Part shown: in pieces, positions 15,467 to 23,887 of the stretch
Position numbering within the stretch: the first letter of the stretch is position 1
Layout: each line of letters begins with the position of its first letter
Assembly: GCF_000733295.1 (NCBI RefSeq)
Contig: NZ_JPMI01000129.1
Location: forward strand, 56,272-120,271
Length of the DNA: 64,000 nucleotides
Reading direction: 5' to 3'
From: Archangium violaceum Cb vi76
GTDB taxonomy: Bacteria; Myxococcota; Myxococcia; Myxococcales; Myxococcaceae
Program-made: the position numbers and the translations under genes
Notes under the pieces: model-generated
What the model was told of the DNA's origin: nothing
The model's database searches: none
The model's input: only the letters and a program-made list of their open reading frames with translations

Positions 15467-18400
15467 ATGAAGAGCCATGTGATTGCGGGATACGGCCTGC
15501 GGGAGAAGCTCTTCGAGAGTCGGCACTCCCTCATCTACCGGGCCGTGCGCGAGGCGGACGGCCACCCGGTGGTGCTCAAGCTGGTCCACGCGGAGTATCC
15601 GACGAGCGAGCAGCTCGCGCGCTTCCGGTATGAGTTCCGGATGACGCGCCAGGCGCGCGGCGAGGGGGTCATCGAGGCGCTCGGGCTGGAGGAGTTCCGG
15701 CAGGGCGTGGCGCTCGTGCTGGAGGACTTCGGTGGCCGGCCCCTGTCGGAGTTGCTCGCCGCCGGGCCGCTGGGGCCGAGGCGCTTCCTGGACCTGGCCG
15801 CGCGGCTGGCGGAGGCGCTCGGGGGCGTGCATCAGCGGCGCATCATCCACAAGGACATCAACCCCTCGAACATCCTCTACAACCCGGACTCGGACACGCT
15901 GAAGCTGATTGATTTCGGCATCTCCACCGAGCTGTCGCGCGAGGTGCCGGCGCAGGTGGGGCCGCGGGTGCTGGAGGGGACGCTGGCGTACATCTCGCCC
16001 GAGCAGACGGGGCGGATGAACCGGGCCATCGACTATCGGACGGACCTGTATTCACTGGGCGTCACGCTGTACCAGCTGGCGACGGGGCGGCTGCCCTTCA
16101 TGGCGGCGGACCCGATGGGGCTGGTGCATGCGCACATCGCCCAGGTGCCGGTGCCGCCGCACGAGCTGGTCCCCTCGGTGCCGGCGGTGGTGTCGGACAT
16201 CATCCTGCGGCTGTTGGCCAAACACGCCGAGGATCGCTACCAGAGTGCCTTCACGCTCCGGGCGGACCTGGAGCGGTGCCTGGAGCGCCTGGGCCCCGGG
16301 GGGGCCATCGCCGCGTTCCCCATTGGTGGCAACGACGTGCCGGACGTGCTGCGGCTGCCGCAGCGGCTGCACGGCCGCGAGCGCGAGTCCCAGCGGCTGC
16401 TCGAGGCCTTCGAGCGCGTGGCGAGCGGGGGCAGGGAATTGCTGCTGGTGGCGGGCTACTCGGGCATCGGCAAGAGCGCGCTGGTGCACGAGCTGCACAG
16501 GCCCATCGTCGAGCGGCGGGGCTATTTCATCTCGGGCAAGTTCGACCAGTTCAACCGCAACATCCCCTACGCCTCGCTCATCCAGGCGGTGCAGGAGCTG
16601 GTGAGGCAGCTGCTCACCGAGCCCGCGGAGGAGCTGCTCCGGTGGAAGGAGCGGCTGCTGGAGGCGGTGGGCGCCAACGGGCAGCTCATCATCGACGTCA
16701 TCCACGAGGTGGCGCTCGTCATTGGCGAGCAGCCGCCGGTGCCCGAGCTGTCGCCGACGGAGGCGCAGAACCGGTTCAATCTCACCTTCGAGCGCTTCTT
16801 CCGGGCGTTCGCGGACGCGGCGCACCCGCTGGCCATCTTCCTGGATGACCTGCAGTGGGCGGATCTGCCGTCGCTGAGGCTGCTGGAGCGGCTGATGACG
16901 GACGAGGAGACGCGGCACCTGCTGCTCATGGGCGCCTATCGCGACAACGAGGTGGACGCGGGCCATCCGCTGCTCGTCACCGTGGAGGGGATGCGCGAGC
17001 AGGGCGCGACGGTGGGGGAGATATCGCTGGGGCCGCTCGGGCGGGAGCACGTCATCGGGTACCTCGTGGACACGCTGCAGTGCGGGCGCGACGAGGTGGT
17101 GACGCTGGCGGAGCTGTGCCTGAAGAAGACGGGGGGCAATCCGTTCTTCCTGGGGCAGTTCCTGCTGTCGCTGCACGAGCGGGGCGAGCTGCGTTACGAC
17201 ACGCGAGCGGGCCGGTGGGAGTGGGATGCCGCGCGCATCTCCCGCATGGAGATGACGGACAACGTGGTGGACCTGATGGCGGGACGTCTCCGCGGTCTGG
17301 CCGAGCCGGTGCAGCACACGCTGAGGGTGGCGGCGTGCATCGGCAACGTGTTCGAGCTCCAGACGCTCGCGGTGGGCCTGGGCGTGCCCGCCTCCGAGGC
17401 CGCCACGGCGCTCTGGCCGGCGCTGAAGGAGGGGCTCGTCCTGCCGCTGGATGGCGCGTACCGGTTCGGTGGTGAAGAGGTCTCCTACCGTTTCCTGCAT
17501 GACCGCGTACAGCAGGCGGCCTACTCGCTCATTCCTCCGCCGCTGCGGGGCGCGCTGCACCTGCAGGTGGGCCGGCAACTGCTGCGAGGGGCCAGCGAGG
17601 AGGAGCGCGAGGAGCGGCTCTTCTCGCTGGTGGGGCACCTCGACGTGGGGTCCTCGCTCATCGAGTCACGGGAGGAGCGGGACGAGCTCGCGGAGTTGAA
17701 CCTCGCGGCCGCGCGCAAGGCGAAGGCCTCCACCGCGTACGCGGCGGCGATGAGCTATCTCCAGAAGGGCATCGCGCTGTTGGGGGAGGACGGCTTCCAG
17801 CGGCGGCACGCGTTGGCGATAGAGCTCCACCTGCAGGCGGCCGAGGTGAGCTACCTCAACAAGGAGTTCAACCGCATCGACCTCTACGCGCACGAGGTGC
17901 TGGCGCACGACGAGGACGTGCTGCTGCGGGTGAGGGTGGCGGAGATCCGCATCCAGGCGTTCAACGCGCAGAACAGGCTGGGGGACGCGGTGCGCACCGC
18001 GCTGGGGATTCTCGAGGTGCTCGGCGTGCGCTTCCCGGACACGCCCACCGAGGCGGAGCTCCTGGCGGCGGTGGGCGAGCTGGACGCGGTGCTGGCGGGC
18101 AGGCCCATCAGCGCGTTGCTGGAGCTGCCGGCGCTGACGGATCCAGTGAAGGTGGCGGTGCTGCGCATCCTGGCCAAGACGATTCCGACGTCGTACCTGT
18201 ATGACCCGGGGCTCTTCCCGCTGCTGGCGGTGCGGCAGGTGGCGTACTCGGTGGAGCACGGCAACGCGGGCCCGTCGGCGAGTGGCTATGCCTCCTGGGC
18301 CATCATCCTGTGTGGAGCGCTGGGGCGCATCGACGACGGGTACGAGTTCGGCAAGCTCGCCTCGGGGGTGCTCGCGCGCTACGACGCCAGGAACTACGAG

Positions 18401-20800
18401 GCCCGGACCGAGTACATCGTCTCCTGCTACATCGCGCACCACAAGGAGCACGTGCGCAGGAGCGTGCGGGCCTTCAAGGACATCTACCGCACGGCGCTGG
18501 AGACGGGAGACCTGGACTTCGCGAGCTACTCGCTCGTGTCCCAGGCCACGCAGCTCTACCTGGGGGGAGTGGAGCTGGCACAGGTGGAGCTGGTGACGGC
18601 GGGCAGCATCCCGGCGCTCGCCCAGCTGCGGCACGAGCCCGCGCTGAACTACACGAAGGCGGTGCACCAGGTCGTCCTCAACCTGATGGGCCGCGCGGAG
18701 GACCCCTGCCGTCTGGTGGGCGAGGCGTATGACGAGGAGGAGATGCTCGCCTTCCACCAGGAGGCGAGGGACTCGTATGGCCTGGGCAGTGCGTACCTGT
18801 GGAAGCTGCAGCTGTGCCTGCTGTTCGGCCGCCGCGCCGAGGCGTTGAAGCACGCGGACGCATTGAGGACGCAGCTCAACGGACTGGTGGGCCAGTTCCA
18901 GGTGCCCGCCGCGCTGCTATTCGACTCGCTGGCCGTGCTGGCCAACTACGCGGAGGCCTCGCCCGGGACGCGGGGGCTCCTGTTGGAGCGGGTGGAGGGA
19001 AACCTGGAGCGGCTGAAGGTCTTCGCCGCGCACGCGCCGATGAACCACGCGCACAAGGAGAGCCTGGTGAGGGCGGAGCGGGCGCGTGTGCTGGGCGAGC
19101 CGGAGAAGGCGCGGGAGCTGTACTACCAGGCGATGTCCCTGGCCCACGAGAACGAGTACCGGAACGAGGAGGCGCTCGCGGCGGAGCTCTTCTCCGAGTT
19201 CGCGGCCAGCCGAGGGGAGCTGGACCTGGCGGGCCTGTTCCTGGAGAAGGCGCACCTCCTGTACGAGCTGTGGGGCGCGAAGGCGAAGGTGCAGGAGTTG
19301 GAGCGCCGGCACCCGGAGCTCGCCATGGTGGTGATGGCGAGGCACAACGCGCGGCGGATGGACACGCGGCAGACGGACACGGTGAAGGAGCTGGAGAGCG
19401 TGGGCTCGGCGCTGGACCTGTTGTCGGTGCTGAAGGCCTCGCAGGCGCTCTCGGGCGAGGTGCACCTGGACGGGCTGCTGAAGAAGCTGATGGAGATTGT
19501 CCTGGAGAACGCGGGAGCGCGCCGGGGCCTGTTGATGGTGGAGGGCGAGTCCGCGTTGGGCGTGGTGGCGGGCCCGGGTGGAATCGAGCTGGTGCACGAG
19601 CCGGTGGAGCAACGCGAGGACGTGTCACAGGCCATCGTGCGGTACGTGCGCAGGACGCACCAGGCGGTGGTGCTGGGAGACGCGGCGAACAGCGGGGCGT
19701 TCATCTCGGACGCGTACGTGGCGAGGCACCGGCCGAAGTCGGTGCTCTGCCAGCCCATCCTCCACCAGAAGAAGCTGGTGGGAATCCTGTACCTGGAGAA
19801 CGAGCTGGTCTCCAACGCCTTCTCTCCGCAGCTGCGCCAGGTGTTGGAGCTGCTGTCGGCGCAGGCGGCCATCTCCATCGAGAACGCGAAGCTGTACGAG
19901 ACGCTGGACAGCCGGGTGAAGGCGCGCACGCGGGAGCTCTCCGACGCGTTGGAGCGGCTGAAGGAGACGCAGCGGCAGCTGGTGGTGCAGGAGAAGCTGG
20001 CCTCGCTGGGGATGCTCACCTCGGGCATCGCGCACGAGCTGAAGAATCCGCTCAACTTCGTGAACAACTTCGCGGACCTGTCGGTGAAGCTGGGCGAGGA
20101 GCTGGGGCGGGAATTCACCGAGCAGAAGGAGCGGCTGTCTCCGTCCAGCTACGAGTACCTGAGGGAGCTGGTGCAGGACCTGCGGCAGAACGCGGTGAAG
20201 ATCCACGAGCACGGCAGGCGGGCGGACGGAATCGTGAAGGCGATGCTGCAGCACTCCTCGAGGCCGGGGACGGGGCAGCGGCAGCCGGTGGACGTGAATG
20301 GCCTGGTGCGGCAGTACACGGCGCTGGCGCTGCAAGGGAGGGGCATGGGCGCGGCCAGCGGGGTGAAGCTGGAGACGCACTACGACGAGTCATTGGGGCA
20401 GGCGGAGTTGGTGGCGGACGAGATTGGCCGGGTGCTCATCAACCTGCTGGAGAACGCGTTGCACGCGGTGCAGGCGCGCAAGGCCCGGGAGGGGGCGGGG
20501 TACACGCCGGTGATTGCGGTCTCGACGCGGTTGGTGGGCGACAGGATGGAGCTGAGGGTGAGGGACAACGGGACGGGGATACCCGCGGCGGCGAGGGAGC
20601 GCATCTTCAGCCCGTTCTTCACGACGAAGGCGCCGGGGAAGGGGACGGGGCTGGGGCTGTCGCTGAGCCACAACATCATCGTGCAGGCGAACGGGGGCAC
20701 GTTGACATTCGAGTCAGAGGAGGGCCGGTTCACCGAGTTCGTGGTGACGCTGCCTCGGAAGGCCCCACCTCCGGCTTCCGCGCCCCAGCGGCCGGCCTGA
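15467..20800 (+). CDS. Trifunctional Ser/Thr kinase - AAA ATPase - GAF - histidine kinase
   Basis: A 1777-residue signalling protein. Domains in order: a Ser/Thr protein kinase (1-270) with IIHKDINPSNILYN as catalytic loop near 126, IDFGIST and YISPEQTGRM; an AAA_16/MalT-type ATPase with Walker A GYSGIGKSA near 330 and Walker B LAIFLDDLQWAD near 457; a long helical TPR-like region (about 700-1300); a GAF domain (about 1318-1475); and a histidine kinase with H-box IAHELKNPLNF near 1520, N-box NLLENALHAV near 1659 and GKGTGLGLS near 1726. In the kinase the usual HRD is HKD. No membrane segment is seen. The start at ATG 15467 gives MKSHVIAGY; upstream ATGs are less likely. No response regulator is adjacent. 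Confidence 0.88.
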   Translation: MKSHVIAGYGLREKLFESRHSLIYRAVREADGHPVVLKLVHAEYPTSEQLARFRYEFRMTRQARGEGVIEALGLEEFRQGVALVLEDFGGRPLSELLAAGPLGPRRFLDLAARLAEALGGVHQRRIIHKDINPSNILYNPDSDTLKLIDFGISTELSREVPAQVGPRVLEGTLAYISPEQTGRMNRAIDYRTDLYSLGVTLYQLATGRLPFMAADPMGLVHAHIAQVPVPPHELVPSVPAVVSDIILRLLAKHAEDRYQSAFTLRADLERCLERLGPGGAIAAFPIGGNDVPDVLRLPQRLHGRERESQRLLEAFERVASGGRELLLVAGYSGIGKSALVHELHRPIVERRGYFISGKFDQFNRNIPYASLIQAVQELVRQLLTEPAEELLRWKERLLEAVGANGQLIIDVIHEVALVIGEQPPVPELSPTEAQNRFNLTFERFFRAFADAAHPLAIFLDDLQWADLPSLRLLERLMTDEETRHLLLMGAYRDNEVDAGHPLLVTVEGMREQGATVGEISLGPLGREHVIGYLVDTLQCGRDEVVTLAELCLKKTGGNPFFLGQFLLSLHERGELRYDTRAGRWEWDAARISRMEMTDNVVDLMAGRLRGLAEPVQHTLRVAACIGNVFELQTLAVGLGVPASEAATALWPALKEGLVLPLDGAYRFGGEEVSYRFLHDRVQQAAYSLIPPPLRGALHLQVGRQLLRGASEEEREERLFSLVGHLDVGSSLIESREERDELAELNLAAARKAKASTAYAAAMSYLQKGIALLGEDGFQRRHALAIELHLQAAEVSYLNKEFNRIDLYAHEVLAHDEDVLLRVRVAEIRIQAFNAQNRLGDAVRTALGILEVLGVRFPDTPTEAELLAAVGELDAVLAGRPISALLELPALTDPVKVAVLRILAKTIPTSYLYDPGLFPLLAVRQVAYSVEHGNAGPSASGYASWAIILCGALGRIDDGYEFGKLASGVLARYDARNYEARTEYIVSCYIAHHKEHVRRSVRAFKDIYRTALETGDLDFASYSLVSQATQLYLGGVELAQVELVTAGSIPALAQLRHEPALNYTKAVHQVVLNLMGRAEDPCRLVGEAYDEEEMLAFHQEARDSYGLGSAYLWKLQLCLLFGRRAEALKHADALRTQLNGLVGQFQVPAALLFDSLAVLANYAEASPGTRGLLLERVEGNLERLKVFAAHAPMNHAHKESLVRAERARVLGEPEKARELYYQAMSLAHENEYRNEEALAAELFSEFAASRGELDLAGLFLEKAHLLYELWGAKAKVQELERRHPELAMVVMARHNARRMDTRQTDTVKELESVGSALDLLSVLKASQALSGEVHLDGLLKKLMEIVLENAGARRGLLMVEGESALGVVAGPGGIELVHEPVEQREDVSQAIVRYVRRTHQAVVLGDAANSGAFISDAYVARHRPKSVLCQPILHQKKLVGILYLENELVSNAFSPQLRQVLELLSAQAAISIENAKLYETLDSRVKARTRELSDALERLKETQRQLVVQEKLASLGMLTSGIAHELKNPLNFVNNFADLSVKLGEELGREFTEQKERLSPSSYEYLRELVQDLRQNAVKIHEHGRRADGIVKAMLQHSSRPGTGQRQPVDVNGLVRQYTALALQGRGMGAASGVKLETHYDESLGQAELVADEIGRVLINLLENALHAVQARKAREGAGYTPVIAVSTRLVGDRMELRVRDNGTGIPAAARERIFSPFFTTKAPGKGTGLGLSLSHNIIVQANGGTLTFESEEGRFTEFVVTLPRKAPPPASAPQRPA

Positions 20801-20837
20801 GGGGCCGCTGTACGCTCCTTTACCGGAATCTCCTCAT

Positions 20838-20867
20838 TTGGGAATCCAGCCGGGCGCTGTGTATCCT
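20838..20867 (+). promoter_or_regulatory. Possible promoter of desaturase B
   Basis: TTGGGA (20838-20843) and TATCCT (20862-20867) are 18 bases apart in the 79-base gap before the second desaturase. The match to sigma-70 consensus is moderate. Confidence 0.3.
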
Positions 20868-20879
20868 GCGCGCCCCATC

Positions 20880-21743
20880 ATGACCTTGTTCCGGCACCCC
20901 GAGGATCGAATCCCCGTCCTGCTGTTCGCGTGCGTGTTCGCGCTCGACCTGACGGTGTATTTCATGGCGAGCAGCTGGTGGCTGCCCATTCTGTGGTTTG
21001 GCATTGGCATCATCCCCAAAGGGTGGATCAGCGCGTGGAACCACCACCACCAGCACCTGAACATGTTCCGCCATGCGCCGCTCAACCGGCTGCTGGAGCT
21101 CATCTTCGGTTTCCAGACGGGCGTGACGTCCCATACGTGGTTCCTTCACCACGTGGTGGGCCACCACGTGAACTACCTGGACCAGGAGAAGGACGAGTCA
21201 CGCTGGAAGCGCGACGACGGCAGCACCATGGGTGAGGTGGAGTACTCGCTCACCACGACGCTGACGGCCTATCCGCGGGCCTGGCAGGTGGGGCTCCGCT
21301 ATCCCAAGGCGCTGCGCGTCTTCCTGGTCATGGGCGTGCTGCAGCTCGCGTTGCTGGGCGTGCTGTTCTGGCACAACTGGTTCAACGCGCTGTTCGTCTT
21401 CCTGCTGCCCATGGTCACGTCGCTGTACGTGACGGCCTGGGCCACGTACTTCCACCACGTGGGGCTGGAGACGCGGGAGCACGCGGAGGCCTCGTACAAC
21501 ATCCTTCACCGGGGCTACAACCTGATGACGGGCAACCTCGGCTACCACGCCGCGCACCACGCGAAGCAGGCGCTGCACTGGTCGAAGCTGCCGCAGTTGC
21601 ACGCGCAGATGGCGAAGGACATTCCCGCCGCGCACTACCGCCAGCCGGGCATTCCCTTCGTGTGGAGTGGCTCGGAGGAGAAGCTGGAGCTGACGGACGA
21701 GCAGGTGGAGGCGCTGGCCCAGGCTCGGCCCGCGCGCACCTGA
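20880..21743 (+). CDS. Membrane fatty acid desaturase-like protein, copy B
   Basis: A 287-residue paralogue of the protein at 9684, collinear along its whole length, with the same three histidine boxes (WNHHHQHLN, FLHHVVGHH, GYHAAHHAKQ) and the same start MTLFRHPEDRIPV. Differences cluster in the hydrophobic segments and at the C-terminus, as expected for a diverging duplicate under constraint. It lies 79 bases after the large kinase gene and ends in a convergent terminator. The same lipid-modifying role is expected. The copies may differ in expression because the upstream sequences are unrelated. Confidence 0.85.
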   Translation: MTLFRHPEDRIPVLLFACVFALDLTVYFMASSWWLPILWFGIGIIPKGWISAWNHHHQHLNMFRHAPLNRLLELIFGFQTGVTSHTWFLHHVVGHHVNYLDQEKDESRWKRDDGSTMGEVEYSLTTTLTAYPRAWQVGLRYPKALRVFLVMGVLQLALLGVLFWHNWFNALFVFLLPMVTSLYVTAWATYFHHVGLETREHAEASYNILHRGYNLMTGNLGYHAAHHAKQALHWSKLPQLHAQMAKDIPAAHYRQPGIPFVWSGSEEKLELTDEQVEALAQARPART

Positions 21744-21749
21744 CAGGAA

Positions 21750-21783
21750 AAGAGCCCTCCCGGAGCGGGCCGGGAGGGCTCTT
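21750..21783. terminator. Bidirectional terminator hairpin
   Basis: AAGAGCCCTCCCGG (21750-21763) and CCGGGAGGGCTCTT (21770-21783) form a perfect 14-bp stem with a six-base loop between two convergent genes, desaturase B and the MACPF-like lipoprotein. A-rich and T-ending flanks suit use from both sides. Confidence 0.8.
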
Positions 21784-21810
21784 GGAGGAGCGTCCGCTAC
21801 CGCGAGGCGC

Positions 21811-23778
21811 TCAGTACTGCGACTTGCAGAGGTACTGCGTGGCCGTGCAGCGTGAGGTGGGGGTGATGACCTGCCCGAACTTCATGGCGATGAAGCCGGC
21901 GGGGCAGCCCATGTTGCCGGTGAAGTGATTGGGCACGCTGTCGGAGCCGCACGGGTCCAGCTGGTACATGCCGGCGAACTTCATCGAGCCGGTGGTCCAC
22001 GTCATGGTGCTGCACAGGAACTTCTCCACGGCGATGGTGCTGCCATCGGTGGTGGGCACCTGGGCGGAGCCCATCTTGAGCGCCGAGCTGCTGGGGCAGG
22101 ACGTGAGGTAGATGGTCTTCTTGGTGGGGAACGAGATGGTGATGGGGAAGTAGGGGTTGCCCGTCGGGTAGTTGCCGTCGGTGTCCTTCTGGTAGGCGCC
22201 GGCGAAGTGCCAGGTGAGCGAGGTGTCGGTGGTGGTGCCCAGGCAGAGGTACTGGTTGCCACCGCGCCCGGTGCCCGGGGTGAGGATGCGCCCGTAGCGA
22301 TAGGGCTGGAAGCCGGCGGGGCAGCTCAGGCCGCCCGTGGCCGGGTTGGCCACGTTGGCCGGCGGGATGGTGATGCTGCCGCCGAACGGAATCGAAATGA
22401 CCCGGGGCGTCTGGGAGTCATCCACCTGGTACATGCCGCCGAAGGTGTAGGGCAGCCGCAGGTCCAGCTTGCGGATGTCCAGCGCCTTGAAGCCCGGCAT
22501 GTTGCTCTCCTGGGCGCCGTTGACGCACGCGGCCACCTGTGCCGCGTTGTTCATGTCCGTCAGCAGATCGTAGCACTTCTGCGACGCCGCCAGGATGAGG
22601 CTGATGTTGTACTGGGACTCGGAGTCGTACTGCTGCATCAGCGCCTGCACCTCGGTGCGCAGCGGGAACTGACTGCGGCGCAGCGTCTGGATGCGGTCCT
22701 GGATCTCCAACTGCTGGTCGAACAGCTCCTCGAGGTGACGGCGGGCGTACTGAATCTGGGTGGTGACGATGCGCGGGGGCATGGGGACGCCGAGCACGCT
22801 CCAGTCCTTGAGCAGGTAGGCGCGGTCGGCGGGGTTGGCGCGCAGGGTGGGCTGGAAGGCGTCCGGCGTCTGCGCGGTGGCGTAGGCCAGGCCCAGCCGC
22901 ATGAACTCGCCGCAGGCCGTCAGGTTGTCGATGTTGCAGTCCACGGCGGCCCGGCCCGGCTCCACGGTGCCGCCGATGCCCGAGAAGATGTTGCCCAGCT
23001 GGGTGACGTCACCGCCGGACTGGAAGGCCTCCACGTGCACCGAGGCGCGGCCGCGGAACTGCTGGGCCATCTTCTGCACCTCGGCGTTGACCTCGCCCGC
23101 GCCCCAGTTGGCGCCCACCGCCGCCTGGAACTCGCTCTTGGTCTCCACCGAGTCGAAGTCGATGCGGTAGAGCAGGAAGAGCTGGCCGCCCACCTGCTTC
23201 TGCATGACGAACTCGTCACCGCAGCGCGTGAGCCAGTCGGAGGCCGTGGGCGAGACGAGCCAGTTGAGCTGGGACTCGTCCAGCTTGCGCGTTTCCAACC
23301 GGTAGTCGGCGCCGTACACCTTCGTCATGGAGTACGTCTTGCTCTCCAGCGAGCGCGAGAACTTGGCGCGGGCGCTAGCGCCCCACTTGGCGAACTTGGC
23401 TTTGGCCTCCACGCTGAAGCCCAGCATCTCGCTCGTCTCGTCCCGGGAGAACGAGCTGTCGAAGCGGATGGTGGCCTCCTGGGTGGGGATGTTCACCGTG
23501 GGCGCGGACACGCACATGCCGCGGAACTCGTGGGTGATGCTGTTGCGGCCCTGGCCCAGCACCGCCTCGGTGCTGATGCTCACCGGCACCACCACGTGCT
23601 CCAGCCGCTGCTCCTGGGAGCCCAGCTGCGGCTCGCTCGCGGGAGGCACTACCGGCGGGGCCTCGCCACAGCCCAGGCCCAGCGCCGACACCGCCGACGC
23701 CACCGCCACCACCCGGCGCGCCCGGCTTCCATTCCTGGATTCTGATTGCCTGTTGATCTGGTAGATATGGTTTTTCAT
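21811..23778 (-). CDS. MACPF/perforin-2-like lipoprotein (candidate)
   Basis: A 655-residue exported protein. A long basic N-terminus leads to a lipobox ALGLGC (Cys near 37). The middle contains LTRCGDEFVMQKQVGGQLF followed by an aromatic strand, resembling the (Y/F)GTHY...GG core of MACPF pore-forming domains. The C-terminal third has about three repeats of the type FAGMYQxD...SCPAGF...YLC, reminiscent of the C-terminal region of MPEG1/perforin-2. The start at ATG 23778 was chosen over a TTG 39 bases upstream. It lies 109 bases downstream of epsB on the same strand. A pore-forming role, possibly predatory, is inferred; key MACPF glycines need structural checking. Confidence 0.55.
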   Translation of the reverse strand: MKNHIYQINRQSESRNGSRARRVVAVASAVSALGLGCGEAPPVVPPASEPQLGSQEQRLEHVVVPVSISTEAVLGQGRNSITHEFRGMCVSAPTVNIPTQEATIRFDSSFSRDETSEMLGFSVEAKAKFAKWGASARAKFSRSLESKTYSMTKVYGADYRLETRKLDESQLNWLVSPTASDWLTRCGDEFVMQKQVGGQLFLLYRIDFDSVETKSEFQAAVGANWGAGEVNAEVQKMAQQFRGRASVHVEAFQSGGDVTQLGNIFSGIGGTVEPGRAAVDCNIDNLTACGEFMRLGLAYATAQTPDAFQPTLRANPADRAYLLKDWSVLGVPMPPRIVTTQIQYARRHLEELFDQQLEIQDRIQTLRRSQFPLRTEVQALMQQYDSESQYNISLILAASQKCYDLLTDMNNAAQVAACVNGAQESNMPGFKALDIRKLDLRLPYTFGGMYQVDDSQTPRVISIPFGGSITIPPANVANPATGGLSCPAGFQPYRYGRILTPGTGRGGNQYLCLGTTTDTSLTWHFAGAYQKDTDGNYPTGNPYFPITISFPTKKTIYLTSCPSSSALKMGSAQVPTTDGSTIAVEKFLCSTMTWTTGSMKFAGMYQLDPCGSDSVPNHFTGNMGCPAGFIAMKFGQVITPTSRCTATQYLCKSQY

Positions 23779-23887
23779 GGCTCGCGGCGTATGCCATGAG
23801 TGCTCGTCTGAAGACAAGAGGGGGGCCTGTCCGCACGCACCGTGCGCGCGGGTGGGCGGGTCTGCGTGGGGGGGGGAGGGGCGCGGC

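Noticed and set aside
18799..20883. Long plus-strand frame overlapping the trifunctional kinase in another frame
   Set aside because: The kinase, GAF and histidine kinase motifs occupy the other frame continuously; this one is low-complexity Gly/Ala/Arg without motifs.
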